A stretch of DNA of 64,000 bases from Bradyrhizobium betae (GTDB lineage: Bacteria; Pseudomonadota; Alphaproteobacteria; Rhizobiales; Xanthobacteraceae): contig NZ_CP044543.1 of NCBI RefSeq assembly GCF_008932115.1, positions 4,904,501 to 4,968,500 of the forward strand, given 5' to 3'. Both the position numbers and the translations under genes were made by a program. The notes beneath the pieces were generated by a model. That model was not told the DNA's origin, did no database searches, and saw only the letters and a list, made by a program, of their open reading frames with translations. Of this stretch, positions 24,834-33,627 are shown one piece after another. Position 1 is the stretch's first letter, and each line of letters opens with the position of its first letter.

Positions 24834-26633
24834 ATGACCGCTCTGTCAAAAAAGCCCGCGGCGATACGCGTGGTGCTTCCCTTCGCGTTCAGGCACTGGC
24901 TGAAGCAGCCGGGGCGGACGCTCGTCATCGTGGTCAGCCTGCTGGGCGCGACCGCCGCCGACCTGTTCATGCCGGTCTTCTCCGGACATCTGATCGACGC
25001 GCTGACGCGCGGGCCGTCCGATCCGGATGCGCGCCATGCGGCTCTGGTCGCGTTCGGCGCCATCGTGGCGCTGGGCGCGGCGTCGATGGTGCTGCGGCTC
25101 GCAGGACTGCAGGCGATCGTGCCGTTCACGCTGAAGATCATGGCGGAGGTCGCGCAGGACGCCTTCATGCGCGTGCAGCGCTTCTCGACCGACTGGCACG
25201 CCAATTCGTTCGCCGGCTCCACCGTGCGCAAGATCACGCGCGGCATGTGGGCGCTCGACCTGCTCAACGACACCATCCTGCTGGCGCTGCTGCCCTCGCT
25301 GGTCGTGCTGATCGGATCGGTGATCCTGCTCGGCGCGCATTGGGCCTCGCTCGGCGGCGTGATCGCGCTCGGCGCGCTCGCCTATGTCACGATGACGGTG
25401 CTGTTCTCGACGCGCTACATCGCGCCGGCCGCGCGAATCTCCAATGCCTGGGACACCAAGGTCGGCGGCACGCTGGCGGATGCGCTGACCTGCAACGCCG
25501 TGGTGAAATCCTTCGGCGCCGAAATGCGCGAGGATTCGCGGCTCGCGCGCGTCATCAATCGCTGGCGCGTGCGGGTGCGGCGGACGTGGTTTCGCTACAA
25601 CTACACCGCCGTGGCGCAGCTCTCGATGCTGTTGTGCCTGCGGGGGTCCGTGATCGGTGGCGCGGTGCTGCTGTGGATGTCCGGGCACGCTTCGCCCGGC
25701 GACGTCACTTACGTGCTGACGAGCTATTACGTCATTCACGCCTATCTGCGCGACGTCGGCATGCACTTCAACAACCTCCAGCGCTCGGTCAACGACATGG
25801 AGGAACTGGTGGCGATCCATGACGAGCCGATCGGGATTGCCGATGCGGCTGGCGCGCGGCCGATCACCATCGAGGGCGGCCAGATCGTGTTCGACGACGT
25901 CACGTTCCATTATGGCGGCCACCGCGCGCCGCTCTACGATGGGCTCTCGCAGACGATCCGCGCCGGCGAACGGGTCGGCCTCGTCGGCCGCTCCGGCTCC
26001 GGCAAGACCACCTTCGTCAAGCTGGTGCAGCGGCTCTACGACGTCTCCGGCGGCCGCGTGCTGATCGACGGGCAGGACATCGCGCTGGCGACGCAGCAAT
26101 CGCTGCGCAGCCAGATCGCGATCGTGCAGCAGGACCCGATCCTGTTTCACCGCACGCTTGCCGAGAACATCGCCTATGGCCGGCCTGGCGCTAGCCTGGA
26201 GGCCATCGAGCAGGCGGCGCGGCTGGCCAACGCGCACGACTTCATCCTGCGCCTGCCGAAGGGCTACGGCACCCTCGTCGGCGAGCGCGGCGTGAAATTG
26301 TCGGGCGGCGAACGGCAGCGCGTCGCGCTGGCGCGCGCCTTCCTAGCGGACACGCCTGTGCTGATCCTGGACGAGGCAACCTCGAGCCTCGATTCGGAAT
26401 CGGAGGCGCTGATCCAGCAGGCGATGGAGCGGCTGATGAAGGGCCGCACCTCGATCGTGATCGCGCACCGGCTGTCAACGGTGCGCGGCCTCGACCGGAT
26501 CCTGGTGTTCGACCGCGGCGAGATCGTCGAGCAAGGCACGCATGCCGTGCTCGCGGGCAGGCCCGGGGGAATCTATCGCAGCCTGTTCGAGCGCCAGGTC
26601 GTGGAGCTCGGACGCATCGCAGCGGCGGAATGA
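24834..26633 (+). CDS. ABC exporter, fused permease and ATPase (half-transporter)
   Basis: A 599-residue exporter half-molecule. The N-terminal membrane domain (about 20-310) has six expected segments. The ATPase domain (about 345-590) shows Walker A GRSGSGKTT, the Q-loop IVQQDPILFH, signature LSGGERQRVALARA and Walker B VLILDEATSSLD. It probably works as a homodimer. The layout fits lipid or multidrug exporters such as MsbA-like proteins. It is followed after 55 bp by a MATE transporter gene and then an O-antigen-ligase-like gene; this suggests, but does not prove, a shared role in exporting an envelope compound. Confidence 0.88.
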   Translation: MTALSKKPAAIRVVLPFAFRHWLKQPGRTLVIVVSLLGATAADLFMPVFSGHLIDALTRGPSDPDARHAALVAFGAIVALGAASMVLRLAGLQAIVPFTLKIMAEVAQDAFMRVQRFSTDWHANSFAGSTVRKITRGMWALDLLNDTILLALLPSLVVLIGSVILLGAHWASLGGVIALGALAYVTMTVLFSTRYIAPAARISNAWDTKVGGTLADALTCNAVVKSFGAEMREDSRLARVINRWRVRVRRTWFRYNYTAVAQLSMLLCLRGSVIGGAVLLWMSGHASPGDVTYVLTSYYVIHAYLRDVGMHFNNLQRSVNDMEELVAIHDEPIGIADAAGARPITIEGGQIVFDDVTFHYGGHRAPLYDGLSQTIRAGERVGLVGRSGSGKTTFVKLVQRLYDVSGGRVLIDGQDIALATQQSLRSQIAIVQQDPILFHRTLAENIAYGRPGASLEAIEQAARLANAHDFILRLPKGYGTLVGERGVKLSGGERQRVALARAFLADTPVLILDEATSSLDSESEALIQQAMERLMKGRTSIVIAHRLSTVRGLDRILVFDRGEIVEQGTHAVLAGRPGGIYRSLFERQVVELGRIAAAE

Positions 26634-26688
26634 GGCGCGCGGCGGCGGGACGAAAGTCCCGTCGCTATCTCGCCGGAAATGGAATGAG

Positions 26689-28083
26689 ATGAAGGACCTG
26701 ACACGCGGCTCCATCGTGGGCCACATCCTGCAGATGTCGCCGCCGATCATGGCCGGCATGATCTCGATCATGATCTGCCAGCTGGTCGACCTCTACTTCG
26801 TTTCGGGGCTCGGCGATGCAGCCGTCGCAGGTGTCGCCGCGGCCGGCAATGCCGGCTTTCTCGTCAACGGACTGCTGCAGGTGCTCGGCGTCGGCACGGT
26901 GGCGCTGATGGCGCATGCCGTGGGACGCAAGGACCGCGGCGATGCCAATCTGGTCTTCAACCAGTCGGTCACGCTGTCGGTGCTGTTCGGTCTGCTGACC
27001 CTGGTCGCGGGAACGGCGCTGTCGCGCCCTTACATGCGTTCGGTCGCCGCGGACCAGGCGACGATCGAGGCGGGAACCACTTATCTGTTATGGTTCATGC
27101 CGGCGCTCGCGCTCGAATTCGTCATGCAGGTGACTGCATCCGCGCTGCGGGCGACCGGTATCGTGCGCCCCGCCATGCTGGTGCGGGTGCTGGCGGTCGT
27201 CATCAACATCGCGCTGGCGCCGGTGCTGATCTCGGGCTGGGGGACCGGCTACGCGCTGGGCATCGCCGGCGCGGGGCTGGCGAGCTCGATCGCGGTCGGC
27301 ATCGGCACCCTGATGCTGCTCGGCTATTTCCGCAAGGTCGAGCGCTATGTCGCCTTCAATCCGGCGCAGTGGCGGCCGCAGCCGCGTCATCTGATGCGCA
27401 TCCTCAATGTCGGCCTGCCGGCCGGCGGCGAGTTCGCGATGATGTTCATGTTCATGGCGGTGGTCTATTACGTGCTGAGCGATTTCGGCGCGGCGGCGCA
27501 GGCCGGGTTCGGCATCGGGCAACGGGTGCTCGGGTTGATCCATATGCCGGCGCTCGCGGTTGCGCTCGCGGCCGGGCCGATCGCCGGCCAGAATGTCGGC
27601 GCCGGCAACGGCACGCGGGTGCGCGACACCTTCGTCAAGACGGCGCTGATCACCACCGCCGTGATGATCGCGTTCATGATCCCGGCGCAGCTGAAGCCGG
27701 AACTGCTGCTCGCCGGGTTCTCGAACGACCAGGAGACGATGGCGATCGCCTACCTGTTCCTGCGGATCATCTCGCTCAACATGGTGGCGCAGGGCCTGAT
27801 CTTCACCTGCTCCAGCATGTTCCAGGGCCTCGGCAACACCAGGCCGGTGCTGCTGAGCTCTGCAACCCGCGTGTTCACCTATTCGCTGCCGGCGATCTGG
27901 CTCTCGACGCGGCCGGGCTTCCGCATCGAGTATGTCTGGTATCTTTCGATCGCGGCGACCACGCTCCAGGCGGTGTTGAGCCTGTGGCTGCTGCGCCGCG
28001 AGTTCAGCAAGCGCCTCGGCGTGCCCAAGGCGAAGTCTGCGGAGCAAGCGAGCTCCGGGCCGATCGCCCGTGAACCTGCGTAA
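26689..28083 (+). CDS. MATE-family efflux transporter
   Basis: A 464-residue transporter with about 12 membrane segments, the normal length for this family. The opening GSIVGHILQMSPPIMAGMIS and the two homologous six-helix halves (second half beginning about residue 230, LMRILNVGLPAGGEFAMMFM) match MATE/NorM-like proteins. The ATG at 26689 was chosen because the upstream in-frame codons overlap the end of the ABC exporter gene. It exports cationic compounds in exchange for Na+ or H+ in known relatives; lipid-linked flippases (MurJ/Wzx) are distant members, so an envelope role is possible. Confidence 0.85.
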   Translation: MKDLTRGSIVGHILQMSPPIMAGMISIMICQLVDLYFVSGLGDAAVAGVAAAGNAGFLVNGLLQVLGVGTVALMAHAVGRKDRGDANLVFNQSVTLSVLFGLLTLVAGTALSRPYMRSVAADQATIEAGTTYLLWFMPALALEFVMQVTASALRATGIVRPAMLVRVLAVVINIALAPVLISGWGTGYALGIAGAGLASSIAVGIGTLMLLGYFRKVERYVAFNPAQWRPQPRHLMRILNVGLPAGGEFAMMFMFMAVVYYVLSDFGAAAQAGFGIGQRVLGLIHMPALAVALAAGPIAGQNVGAGNGTRVRDTFVKTALITTAVMIAFMIPAQLKPELLLAGFSNDQETMAIAYLFLRIISLNMVAQGLIFTCSSMFQGLGNTRPVLLSSATRVFTYSLPAIWLSTRPGFRIEYVWYLSIAATTLQAVLSLWLLRREFSKRLGVPKAKSAEQASSGPIAREPA

Positions 28084-28156
28084 CGACCCGCTTGTTCCAT
28101 CCCTGCGGCTCCGGCTAACTTGCCGCGCCGTGGAGATGGGGTCGCGGAAGGACCGA

Positions 28157-29485
28157 ATGACCGAAGTGACGAACGAGCAGCAGCCGCTGTCCTTGTTGCA
28201 GGCGATCTGGGAGGCGCGCTACCGCACGCCGGCCCGCTTCGTCGCGTTGATCGCGCTGTTGCTGCCGTGGACCACCACCGGGCTGACATTTGCGCTGATC
28301 CCCTGGCTGATCGCCTTTGCCTTTCTCGATCTGCGCGCGTTTCCGCGCTCGCTGCTGCGCCCGGTCTGCCTGCTGCCGATCGCGCTGGTCGTGCTCGCCG
28401 CTCTCGGGACGCTCTGGTCCGAGGCCCCCTGGCCGGAGCGAATCCATGCGATCGGGCCGGCGGCGAAGCTGTTGGTGATTCCGCTCCTGATCTACCAGTT
28501 CGAGCGCTGGCCCTACGGCAATTGGGTGTTTTCGGCGTTCCTGGCGTCCTGCGCGCTGCTGATGCTGTACTCCTTCGCCGTTGCGATCGACCCCGGCCTC
28601 TCGCTCAAACCCTATCTGTCGCGTGGGCCCTACAAGGTCGAGAGCGGGATCGCCGTGCGCAACTATATCGACCAGAGCCAGGAGTTCGCGCTGTGCGCGA
28701 TCGCGCTGCTTTATCCGGCCGTGACGCTGTTTCGCCAAGGCCGCGTTCGGATCGCCGCGCTATTCGTGTTGCTTGCGATCGGCTTCCTCGCCAACATGAT
28801 GTTCGTCGTGGTCTCGCGCACGGCCCTGGTGACGCTGCCGCTCCTGCTCGTGGTGTTCGCCCTGCTGCATCTGCGCCGGCGTGCGGCCCTGGTTGCCGTC
28901 GGCGCGATGGTGCTGGCGGCCGTCCTGCTCTGGACCGTCTCGCCGCATCTGCGCGCGACGATCGGCAAATTTCAGGGCGACTACGAGATGAGCGTGCAGG
29001 AGAAGAAGGTCAGCGGGATGGGCTCGCGGCTGGAGTACTGGCGCAAATCCCTGGGGTTCATCGCGGACGCGCCGCTGACCGGTCACGGCACCGGGGCGAT
29101 CCGCGGCTTGTTCGCCAGCGTCGCCGTCGATGCGGAGGTCGATCCGCTGCGCGGCGAGATCGTCAGCAACCCGCACAACCAGACGCTCAGCGTTGCCGTG
29201 CAGTGGGGTGCCGTCGGCGTGCTGGTCCTCTACGCGTTGTGGTTCGCTCATCTTTTGATGTTTCGCGGCGAGGGACTGGCTTGCTGGATCGGCATGCTCG
29301 TCGTGGTGCAGAACATGCTGTCCTCGCTATTGAACACGCATTTGTTCGATTTCACCGCGGGCTGGATTTACGTGCTCGGTGTCGGTGTTGCCGGCGGCAT
29401 GGCCCTTGGCGAAAAGCGCGGCCGGTCGGCCGCGACGACTGACGGCGTGCGTCTGCGCCAGACTCCCGGTGGCAGCCCGAAGTGA
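28157..29485 (+). CDS. O-antigen ligase (WaaL)-family membrane protein
   Basis: A 442-residue membrane protein with about 10-12 segments. The large periplasmic loop carries the pattern typical of the Wzy_C/WaaL domain: GMGSRLEYWRKSLGFIADAP, then LTGHGTGAIR, then NPHNQTLSVAVQWGAVG (the catalytic-region His and Asn). WaaL transfers O-polysaccharide to lipid A core in the periplasm; related enzymes polymerise or ligate other glycans. The last 118 bp overlap the oppositely oriented AraC-family gene, so the last 40 codons of both serve two reading frames. Start: ATG at 28157. Confidence 0.82.
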   Translation: MTEVTNEQQPLSLLQAIWEARYRTPARFVALIALLLPWTTTGLTFALIPWLIAFAFLDLRAFPRSLLRPVCLLPIALVVLAALGTLWSEAPWPERIHAIGPAAKLLVIPLLIYQFERWPYGNWVFSAFLASCALLMLYSFAVAIDPGLSLKPYLSRGPYKVESGIAVRNYIDQSQEFALCAIALLYPAVTLFRQGRVRIAALFVLLAIGFLANMMFVVVSRTALVTLPLLLVVFALLHLRRRAALVAVGAMVLAAVLLWTVSPHLRATIGKFQGDYEMSVQEKKVSGMGSRLEYWRKSLGFIADAPLTGHGTGAIRGLFASVAVDAEVDPLRGEIVSNPHNQTLSVAVQWGAVGVLVLYALWFAHLLMFRGEGLACWIGMLVVVQNMLSSLLNTHLFDFTAGWIYVLGVGVAGGMALGEKRGRSAATTDGVRLRQTPGGSPK

Positions 29486-30429
29486 CGCTTGAACGCCCGG
29501 CTGAACGCCGCCTCGGATTCGTAGCCGGTCTGACAGGCGATCGACTTGATCGGCGTCGTCCCTGACGTCAGGGCGTGGGCGGCCAGCCGCAGGCGCCAGT
29601 GCACGAGGTATTGCATCGGCGGCTGATCGAGAAAGTGCTTGAAGCGCTCGGCCAGCACGGTGCGCGAGACGCCGATGCGGCGTGCCAGGTTCTCGACGGT
29701 CCAGTCGTGGAACGGCATGGCATGCAAGTGCCTCAGGCCCGCGCCTGCGACCTGGTCGTTGATGGCGGCGAACCATCCGATTTCGTTCGCGGGCAGCCCC
29801 TGCATGTGCTTGCGCAGGATCTCGACGAACATCAACTCGGTCAGGCGATGCAATTGGCTGCGCGACCCCGGCCGCCGCGTGCTCGCTTCGCCTGCGGTGT
29901 GGCGGATGGTGCTGGCCAGCCATTCATCGGCAGGGCCTTCCGGACTGACCTGCAGCCATCTCGGCAGATGATGCAGCACGGGGTGGAACAGCAATTCGTC
30001 GCACTGAAGAAACCCGCAGATGATCCTGGTGCAGGGACCGGCGCCGCCATGCTCGAGGACGACAATGTCTGTCCAGGGCGGGCGCGGCAGCAGGCCGCCG
30101 ACCTGCATGGGCACGATGGGCTCGCGTCCGCGCAGCCGATGACTGTCGCCATAGGGAAGCACGACGACATCGCCCTCGCGCAACTGCACCGATGCGTGCC
30201 CGTCCAGCTCCATCCAGCAGCTGCCCGATGCGATGATGTGGAAAGGGATGATCCGGTCGGTGCGCAGCGGCAAGAGCCTCGCAAGCTGGCCTGCTTCCGG
30301 CGTCGTGATCGCCCACGGCTCGCGAAACTCGGCGCGGAAAAGCACGGTGCCGGCAAGATGCATGCTGCCCAGCACCTCGGAGAGAAGGTCAGCCGGCGTT
30401 TCGGGCAAGACTTGCGGGGTCCTGGTCAT
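29368..30429 (-). CDS. AraC-family regulator with N-terminal cupin domain
   Basis: A 353-residue regulator. The N-terminal cupin-like effector domain (about 10-150) has PFHIIASGSCWMELDG and REGDVVVLPYGDSHRL. The C-terminal double HTH (about 235-325) shows TVENLARRIGVSRTVLAERF and IKSIACQTGYESEAAFSRAF, typical of AraC/XylS proteins. Beyond the HTH there is a 25-residue Pro-rich tail that lies in the overlap with the WaaL-like gene. I chose the ATG at 30427-30429. It is divergent from the DsrE gene with only 26 bp between starts, so it probably regulates that gene. Confidence 0.85.
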   Translation of the reverse strand: MTRTPQVLPETPADLLSEVLGSMHLAGTVLFRAEFREPWAITTPEAGQLARLLPLRTDRIIPFHIIASGSCWMELDGHASVQLREGDVVVLPYGDSHRLRGREPIVPMQVGGLLPRPPWTDIVVLEHGGAGPCTRIICGFLQCDELLFHPVLHHLPRWLQVSPEGPADEWLASTIRHTAGEASTRRPGSRSQLHRLTELMFVEILRKHMQGLPANEIGWFAAINDQVAGAGLRHLHAMPFHDWTVENLARRIGVSRTVLAERFKHFLDQPPMQYLVHWRLRLAAHALTSGTTPIKSIACQTGYESEAAFSRAFKRHFGLPPGVWRRRTPSVVAADRPRFSPRAMPPATPTPST

Positions 30430-30455
30430 GTTCGGCCGATCCACAGAGACATAGG

Positions 30456-30860
30456 ATGAAACCTCGCAAAACAATTGAAGAGGTAAGCAACTTGAATAAC
30501 GAGGCACGTGATCTGGTCGTCGTCATCACGCATGGCATCGACCACGAATTGTCGTCCGTTGGCGTGACCATCGCGCTCGGCGGGATGACGGCCGGCCTGA
30601 AGGTCTCGATCTTTCTGACCAGCGCCGGTGTCGACATCGTGCGGCACGGCGCCGCCGATCTCACGCAGGTCAAGCCGCTCGATGGCCTTGCCGCCATGCT
30701 GCGCGATTTCATGAACAGGGGCGGCAAGCTCTGGGCCTGCACGCCCTGCGTCAAGAGCCGCGGTTACGCACAAGAGGACCTGCTGGATGGCGTTGTCATT
30801 TCCGGTGCGAGCGTGATGCACGAACTGATCAAGGGCGGTGCCGCCACGCTGAGCTTCTGA
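30456..30860 (+). CDS. DsrE-family protein
   Basis: A 134-residue cytoplasmic protein of the DsrE/F-like family, which carries sulfur relay or small-molecule binding functions. It has the open-sheet opening DLVVVITHGIDHELSSVGVT, then ALGGMTAGLKVSIFLTSAGV, and a conserved-looking CTPCVKSRGY (about 97-106) with two cysteines that could carry persulfide. It is divergent from the AraC gene and followed by a TauE-family permease on the other strand. A role in sulfur metabolism is inference from family and neighbour. It is short, as usual. Confidence 0.82.
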   Translation: MKPRKTIEEVSNLNNEARDLVVVITHGIDHELSSVGVTIALGGMTAGLKVSIFLTSAGVDIVRHGAADLTQVKPLDGLAAMLRDFMNRGGKLWACTPCVKSRGYAQEDLLDGVVISGASVMHELIKGGAATLSF

Positions 30861-30917
30861 GCCGGAATCAATAAGAATGTTTCCGGCTCGCCGCATCCTC
30901 CGATCGGGGGATGCGGC
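30859..30917. terminator. Two consecutive hairpins between converging genes
   Basis: GAGCCGGAA/TTCCGGCTC (30859-30889) and GCCGCATCC/GGATGCGGC (30890-30917) are adjacent perfect 9-bp stems at the end of the DsrE gene, facing the end of the TauE gene. They look like a bidirectional terminator, although T-runs are weak. Confidence 0.5.
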
Positions 30918-30934
30918 TCTGCCGGCGGCACCCG

Positions 30935-31687
30935 TCAGTGGGGCGCGAAACCGCTGAAACTGTTCCAGACCAGGCCGAGGCCCGACAGGAACAACAGGCC
31001 GAGCACGACATCGCCAAAATGCTTGTCGCTCAACGCATGATAGACGCGCGCGCCGGTCCACGCGCCGATTAGCGTGCCCGGAAAGGCGATCAGCGCGAGC
31101 CAGACCACCTTGAACGCGACGAGGCCCGACGCCGTCTGCACGATCAGCGCGGTCGCGAGCACCGTGAAATTGAACAGCTGGAAGATGCCGCGCCGCTCAT
31201 GCTTGTTCCAGCCGCGGATGTTGGCCCAGAGGATCGGCAGCGGTCCCGAGAGTCCGGCAAGGCCGCCGAGAATGCCGCCGGCAAAGCCGATCGCGCCGTC
31301 CGCGATCCGGCCGCCGAACTTGATGGCGAGCGGCTTCTTGTTCAGATAGAGCGCGCTCGAAAAGATCAGCAGCAGGACGCCGACGCTCAGTTTGAACACC
31401 TTCGGATCGGCGGAGGCGACCATCATGGTCCCCAAGGGAACGCCGATCAGTCCTCCGATCAGGAACGGCCACACCAGCGAGAGATCGAAACTCTTCCACA
31501 TCGACGGCAGCGTCGAGGTCTGCGCGATCACCGAGCAGATCAGCACCAGCGGCACCGCCAGCGACGGCGGCAGGACATAGAGCCAGATACCGAGCGCCAT
31601 CAGCGCCGTGCCGAAGCCCGCCAGGCCCGAGACGAAGCCGCCGGCCAATGCGCCGAACAGCAGCAGCGCGTAGGTGCTCGTTTCCAA
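30935..31687 (-). CDS. TauE/SafE-family permease
   Basis: A 250-residue inner-membrane protein with about eight segments. The two homologous halves begin with FGALAGGFVSGLAGFGTALM and then GFAGGILGGLAGLSGPLPIL; this repeated glycine-rich motif is the TauE hallmark. Family members export sulfite, sulfoacetate or other small anions. The neighbouring DsrE gene also points to sulfur, but it is oriented towards this gene rather than in line with it, so joint control is not shown. Confidence 0.85.
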   Translation of the reverse strand: METSTYALLLFGALAGGFVSGLAGFGTALMALGIWLYVLPPSLAVPLVLICSVIAQTSTLPSMWKSFDLSLVWPFLIGGLIGVPLGTMMVASADPKVFKLSVGVLLLIFSSALYLNKKPLAIKFGGRIADGAIGFAGGILGGLAGLSGPLPILWANIRGWNKHERRGIFQLFNFTVLATALIVQTASGLVAFKVVWLALIAFPGTLIGAWTGARVYHALSDKHFGDVVLGLLFLSGLGLVWNSFSGFAPH

Positions 31688-31915
31688 CAGATCGTCCTTG
31701 TCGCAATGGGCGATCCCGAACTGTTGATCGCTACCGTCCGCATAGCACGGCTGCGACCCTGGAGGTCAATTTCAAAACCGCACGCAAGCGTGATCCCCCG
31801 AGGCGGGCGTTCGCGGAAGACGGGCCTACATGATGATCGTACTTCAAGCTGGGCCCGCCCGACGCCATCCTGCGTTCCGATTGGCCCGTCCCCGAACCAG
31901 ACGATGGAGACCATC

Positions 31916-32176
31916 ATGACCCGCACGAAGACCGCCGTCGCGGCTGCGCTGCTATCGGCGGCGGCGTTGATGCCGACAATGGCGCAGGCGCAGTTCTCCG
32001 AGCCTGCGGCCTATCAGGCCGCTCATCCCGACCGCGACGTGCTCAATGGCGGCCAGCTCACGCCTGCGGGACGCGCGGCTCGTGGCGAGACGGTGGCACC
32101 GAGCGAGGCCTATGCGGCCTATCCGTCAGCCGCTGCGCCGGTCGTGCGCTCCCGCCATCGCCGTCATCACCAGTGA
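31916..32176 (+). CDS. Small secreted protein of unknown function
   Basis: An 86-residue exported protein. The signal peptide ends at about residue 25 (MAQA-QF). The mature part is 60 residues and ends with a basic RSRHRRHHQ tail; it contains AAHPDRDVLNGGQLTPAGRAA. I do not recognise a family. The start at 31916 is decided by GGAGA 5 bp upstream; an in-frame ATG lies 12 bp earlier at 31904. The gene meets the MocR gene tail to tail, with a single base between the two stop codons. Confidence 0.6.
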   Translation: MTRTKTAVAAALLSAAALMPTMAQAQFSEPAAYQAAHPDRDVLNGGQLTPAGRAARGETVAPSEAYAAYPSAAAPVVRSRHRRHHQ

Positions 32177-32177
32177 T

Positions 32178-33548
32178 CTAGACGATCTGCCTGGTGTCGA
32201 CGGGCCTCTGCAGCGCGCCGACGAGGATGCGCAGGGCTTCGGTCAATTCGGCCCTGTTGCGCGCGGCGCCGAGCGAGACGCGCGCTGCATGCGGCGGCGT
32301 TCCGTCGACGGTGAACGCATCGCCGGCGACGACGGCCAGTCCATTCCGCAGCAGATGCGCCGCGACGTCGGGGCGCCCCTCCGGTAGCCGCAGCCATAAA
32401 TGGTGAGCCGCAGGCTTGGCCAGGAACTGAAGGCCCTTCAGTGTGCGTTGCGCGAGCTGCTGGCGGCCAACAGCCTCGTTGCGAATGGCGGCGATGATGC
32501 GATCGGCGATGCCGATCTCGATCCAATGCGTGACCAGTGCGACCATCAGCGGCGCCGGCATCTGTACGGTCGCCTGCAGATAGCTGCGCATCTCCTGCTG
32601 CGCGGCGCTGTTGGGCGTCAGGAGATAGGCAACGCGCAGCGCAGGCGCGATGCATTTTGACAGCGTGGTCGCGAGATAGGACCGCTCCGGAATGAGATTG
32701 GCGATCGGTGAGGCCGAACGATCGAGCAGTCCGTAGGCGTCATCCTCGACCAGAATCGTATCGGCATCGCGGATGATCTTTGCGATCGCGCCGCGGCGCT
32801 CGGCGGACAGCGTCGCGGTGGTCGGATTGTGCAGCGTCGGAATCAGGTAGACGGCTTTCGGGCTATGCGTGCGGCACGCCCTCGCGAGCGCATCGGGCAG
32901 GATGCCGCCGTCGTCCATCGCGACGCCGACGAGCTTGACACCGAGCCGCGCGGCGGCGGCCTTGATGCCCGGGAAGGTCAGCGCTTCCGTCAGCACGATG
33001 TCGCCGGGCCGGGCGAGATCAGCGAGCAGGTTGAACAGGATCGTCTGCGTGCCGGGAAAGATCACGAGCTGGTCGGCATGTGCGTGCGGCACGCGGCCGC
33101 GCAGCCAGCGCGCCGCGACCTCGCGCTCGTGCGCGCTGCCGCCGGGCGGCTGGTAGTTGAGATGCGCCGTCAGGCCCGATTGCGCGCGGATGGCTTCCAT
33201 CCCGGCGATGATGCGTTCGTCGAGCTGCGCCTCCAACGGATGCGGCGGCACGTTCATCGAGAGGTCGATCGCGACGGGATGCGGCAGGTCGACCGCGCGG
33301 CGTGCGCTGGTTTCCGACACGAACGAGCCCTGTCCGACGCGGGCCTCCAGAATGCCGCGGCGCCTCGCCTCGGTGTAGGCGCGCGTCACGGTGGTGAGGT
33401 CGATGCCGAGCACCTTGGCGAGCGCGCGCTGGGTCGGAAGTTGCTGGCCGCGCACCAGCCGGCCGGATGCGATGTCGGCTTCCATGGCATCGACGATGCG
33501 TTGGTAGCGCGGCCCTGATAGCTCCGAGATTGTAGGAATCCAGTCCAT
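32178..33548 (-). CDS. MocR-type GntR/aminotransferase regulator
   Basis: A 456-residue regulator with two domains. An N-terminal GntR winged helix (about 12-77: PTQRALAKVLGIDLTTVTRA) is joined to an aminotransferase fold that binds PLP. The PLP-binding residues include the NPT segment (about 241-243), the Asp pair in VEDDAYGLLD (about 269-270), and Lys298 in TTLSKCIAPALRVAY. MocR proteins sense PLP or amine ligands and bind direct repeats; such repeats are present at 33574-33603 next to its own start. It is divergent from a DUF983 gene. The ligand is unknown. Start: ATG at 33546-33548. Confidence 0.9.
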   Translation of the reverse strand: MDWIPTISELSGPRYQRIVDAMEADIASGRLVRGQQLPTQRALAKVLGIDLTTVTRAYTEARRRGILEARVGQGSFVSETSARRAVDLPHPVAIDLSMNVPPHPLEAQLDERIIAGMEAIRAQSGLTAHLNYQPPGGSAHEREVAARWLRGRVPHAHADQLVIFPGTQTILFNLLADLARPGDIVLTEALTFPGIKAAAARLGVKLVGVAMDDGGILPDALARACRTHSPKAVYLIPTLHNPTTATLSAERRGAIAKIIRDADTILVEDDAYGLLDRSASPIANLIPERSYLATTLSKCIAPALRVAYLLTPNSAAQQEMRSYLQATVQMPAPLMVALVTHWIEIGIADRIIAAIRNEAVGRQQLAQRTLKGLQFLAKPAAHHLWLRLPEGRPDVAAHLLRNGLAVVAGDAFTVDGTPPHAARVSLGAARNRAELTEALRILVGALQRPVDTRQIV

Positions 33549-33573
33549 GCAATTTAGACCCATATCCTTTGAA

Positions 33574-33603
33574 TGTATGGATACAAGATATTATTGTATG
33601 GAT
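33574..33603. promoter_or_regulatory. Candidate MocR operator: direct repeat plus inverted repeat
   Basis: TGTATGGAT occurs twice, at 33574-33582 and 33595-33603, a 21-bp period that is two turns of the helix. Inside it, ATACAA (33581-33586) and TTGTAT (33594-33599) form an inverted repeat around 7 bp. The tract is AT-rich in a GC-rich genome and lies between divergent MocR and DUF983 starts. Direct repeats are what known MocR proteins bind. Confidence 0.55.
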
Positions 33604-33627
33604 TGTCGAAAAGGAAGAGGTGCTGTG

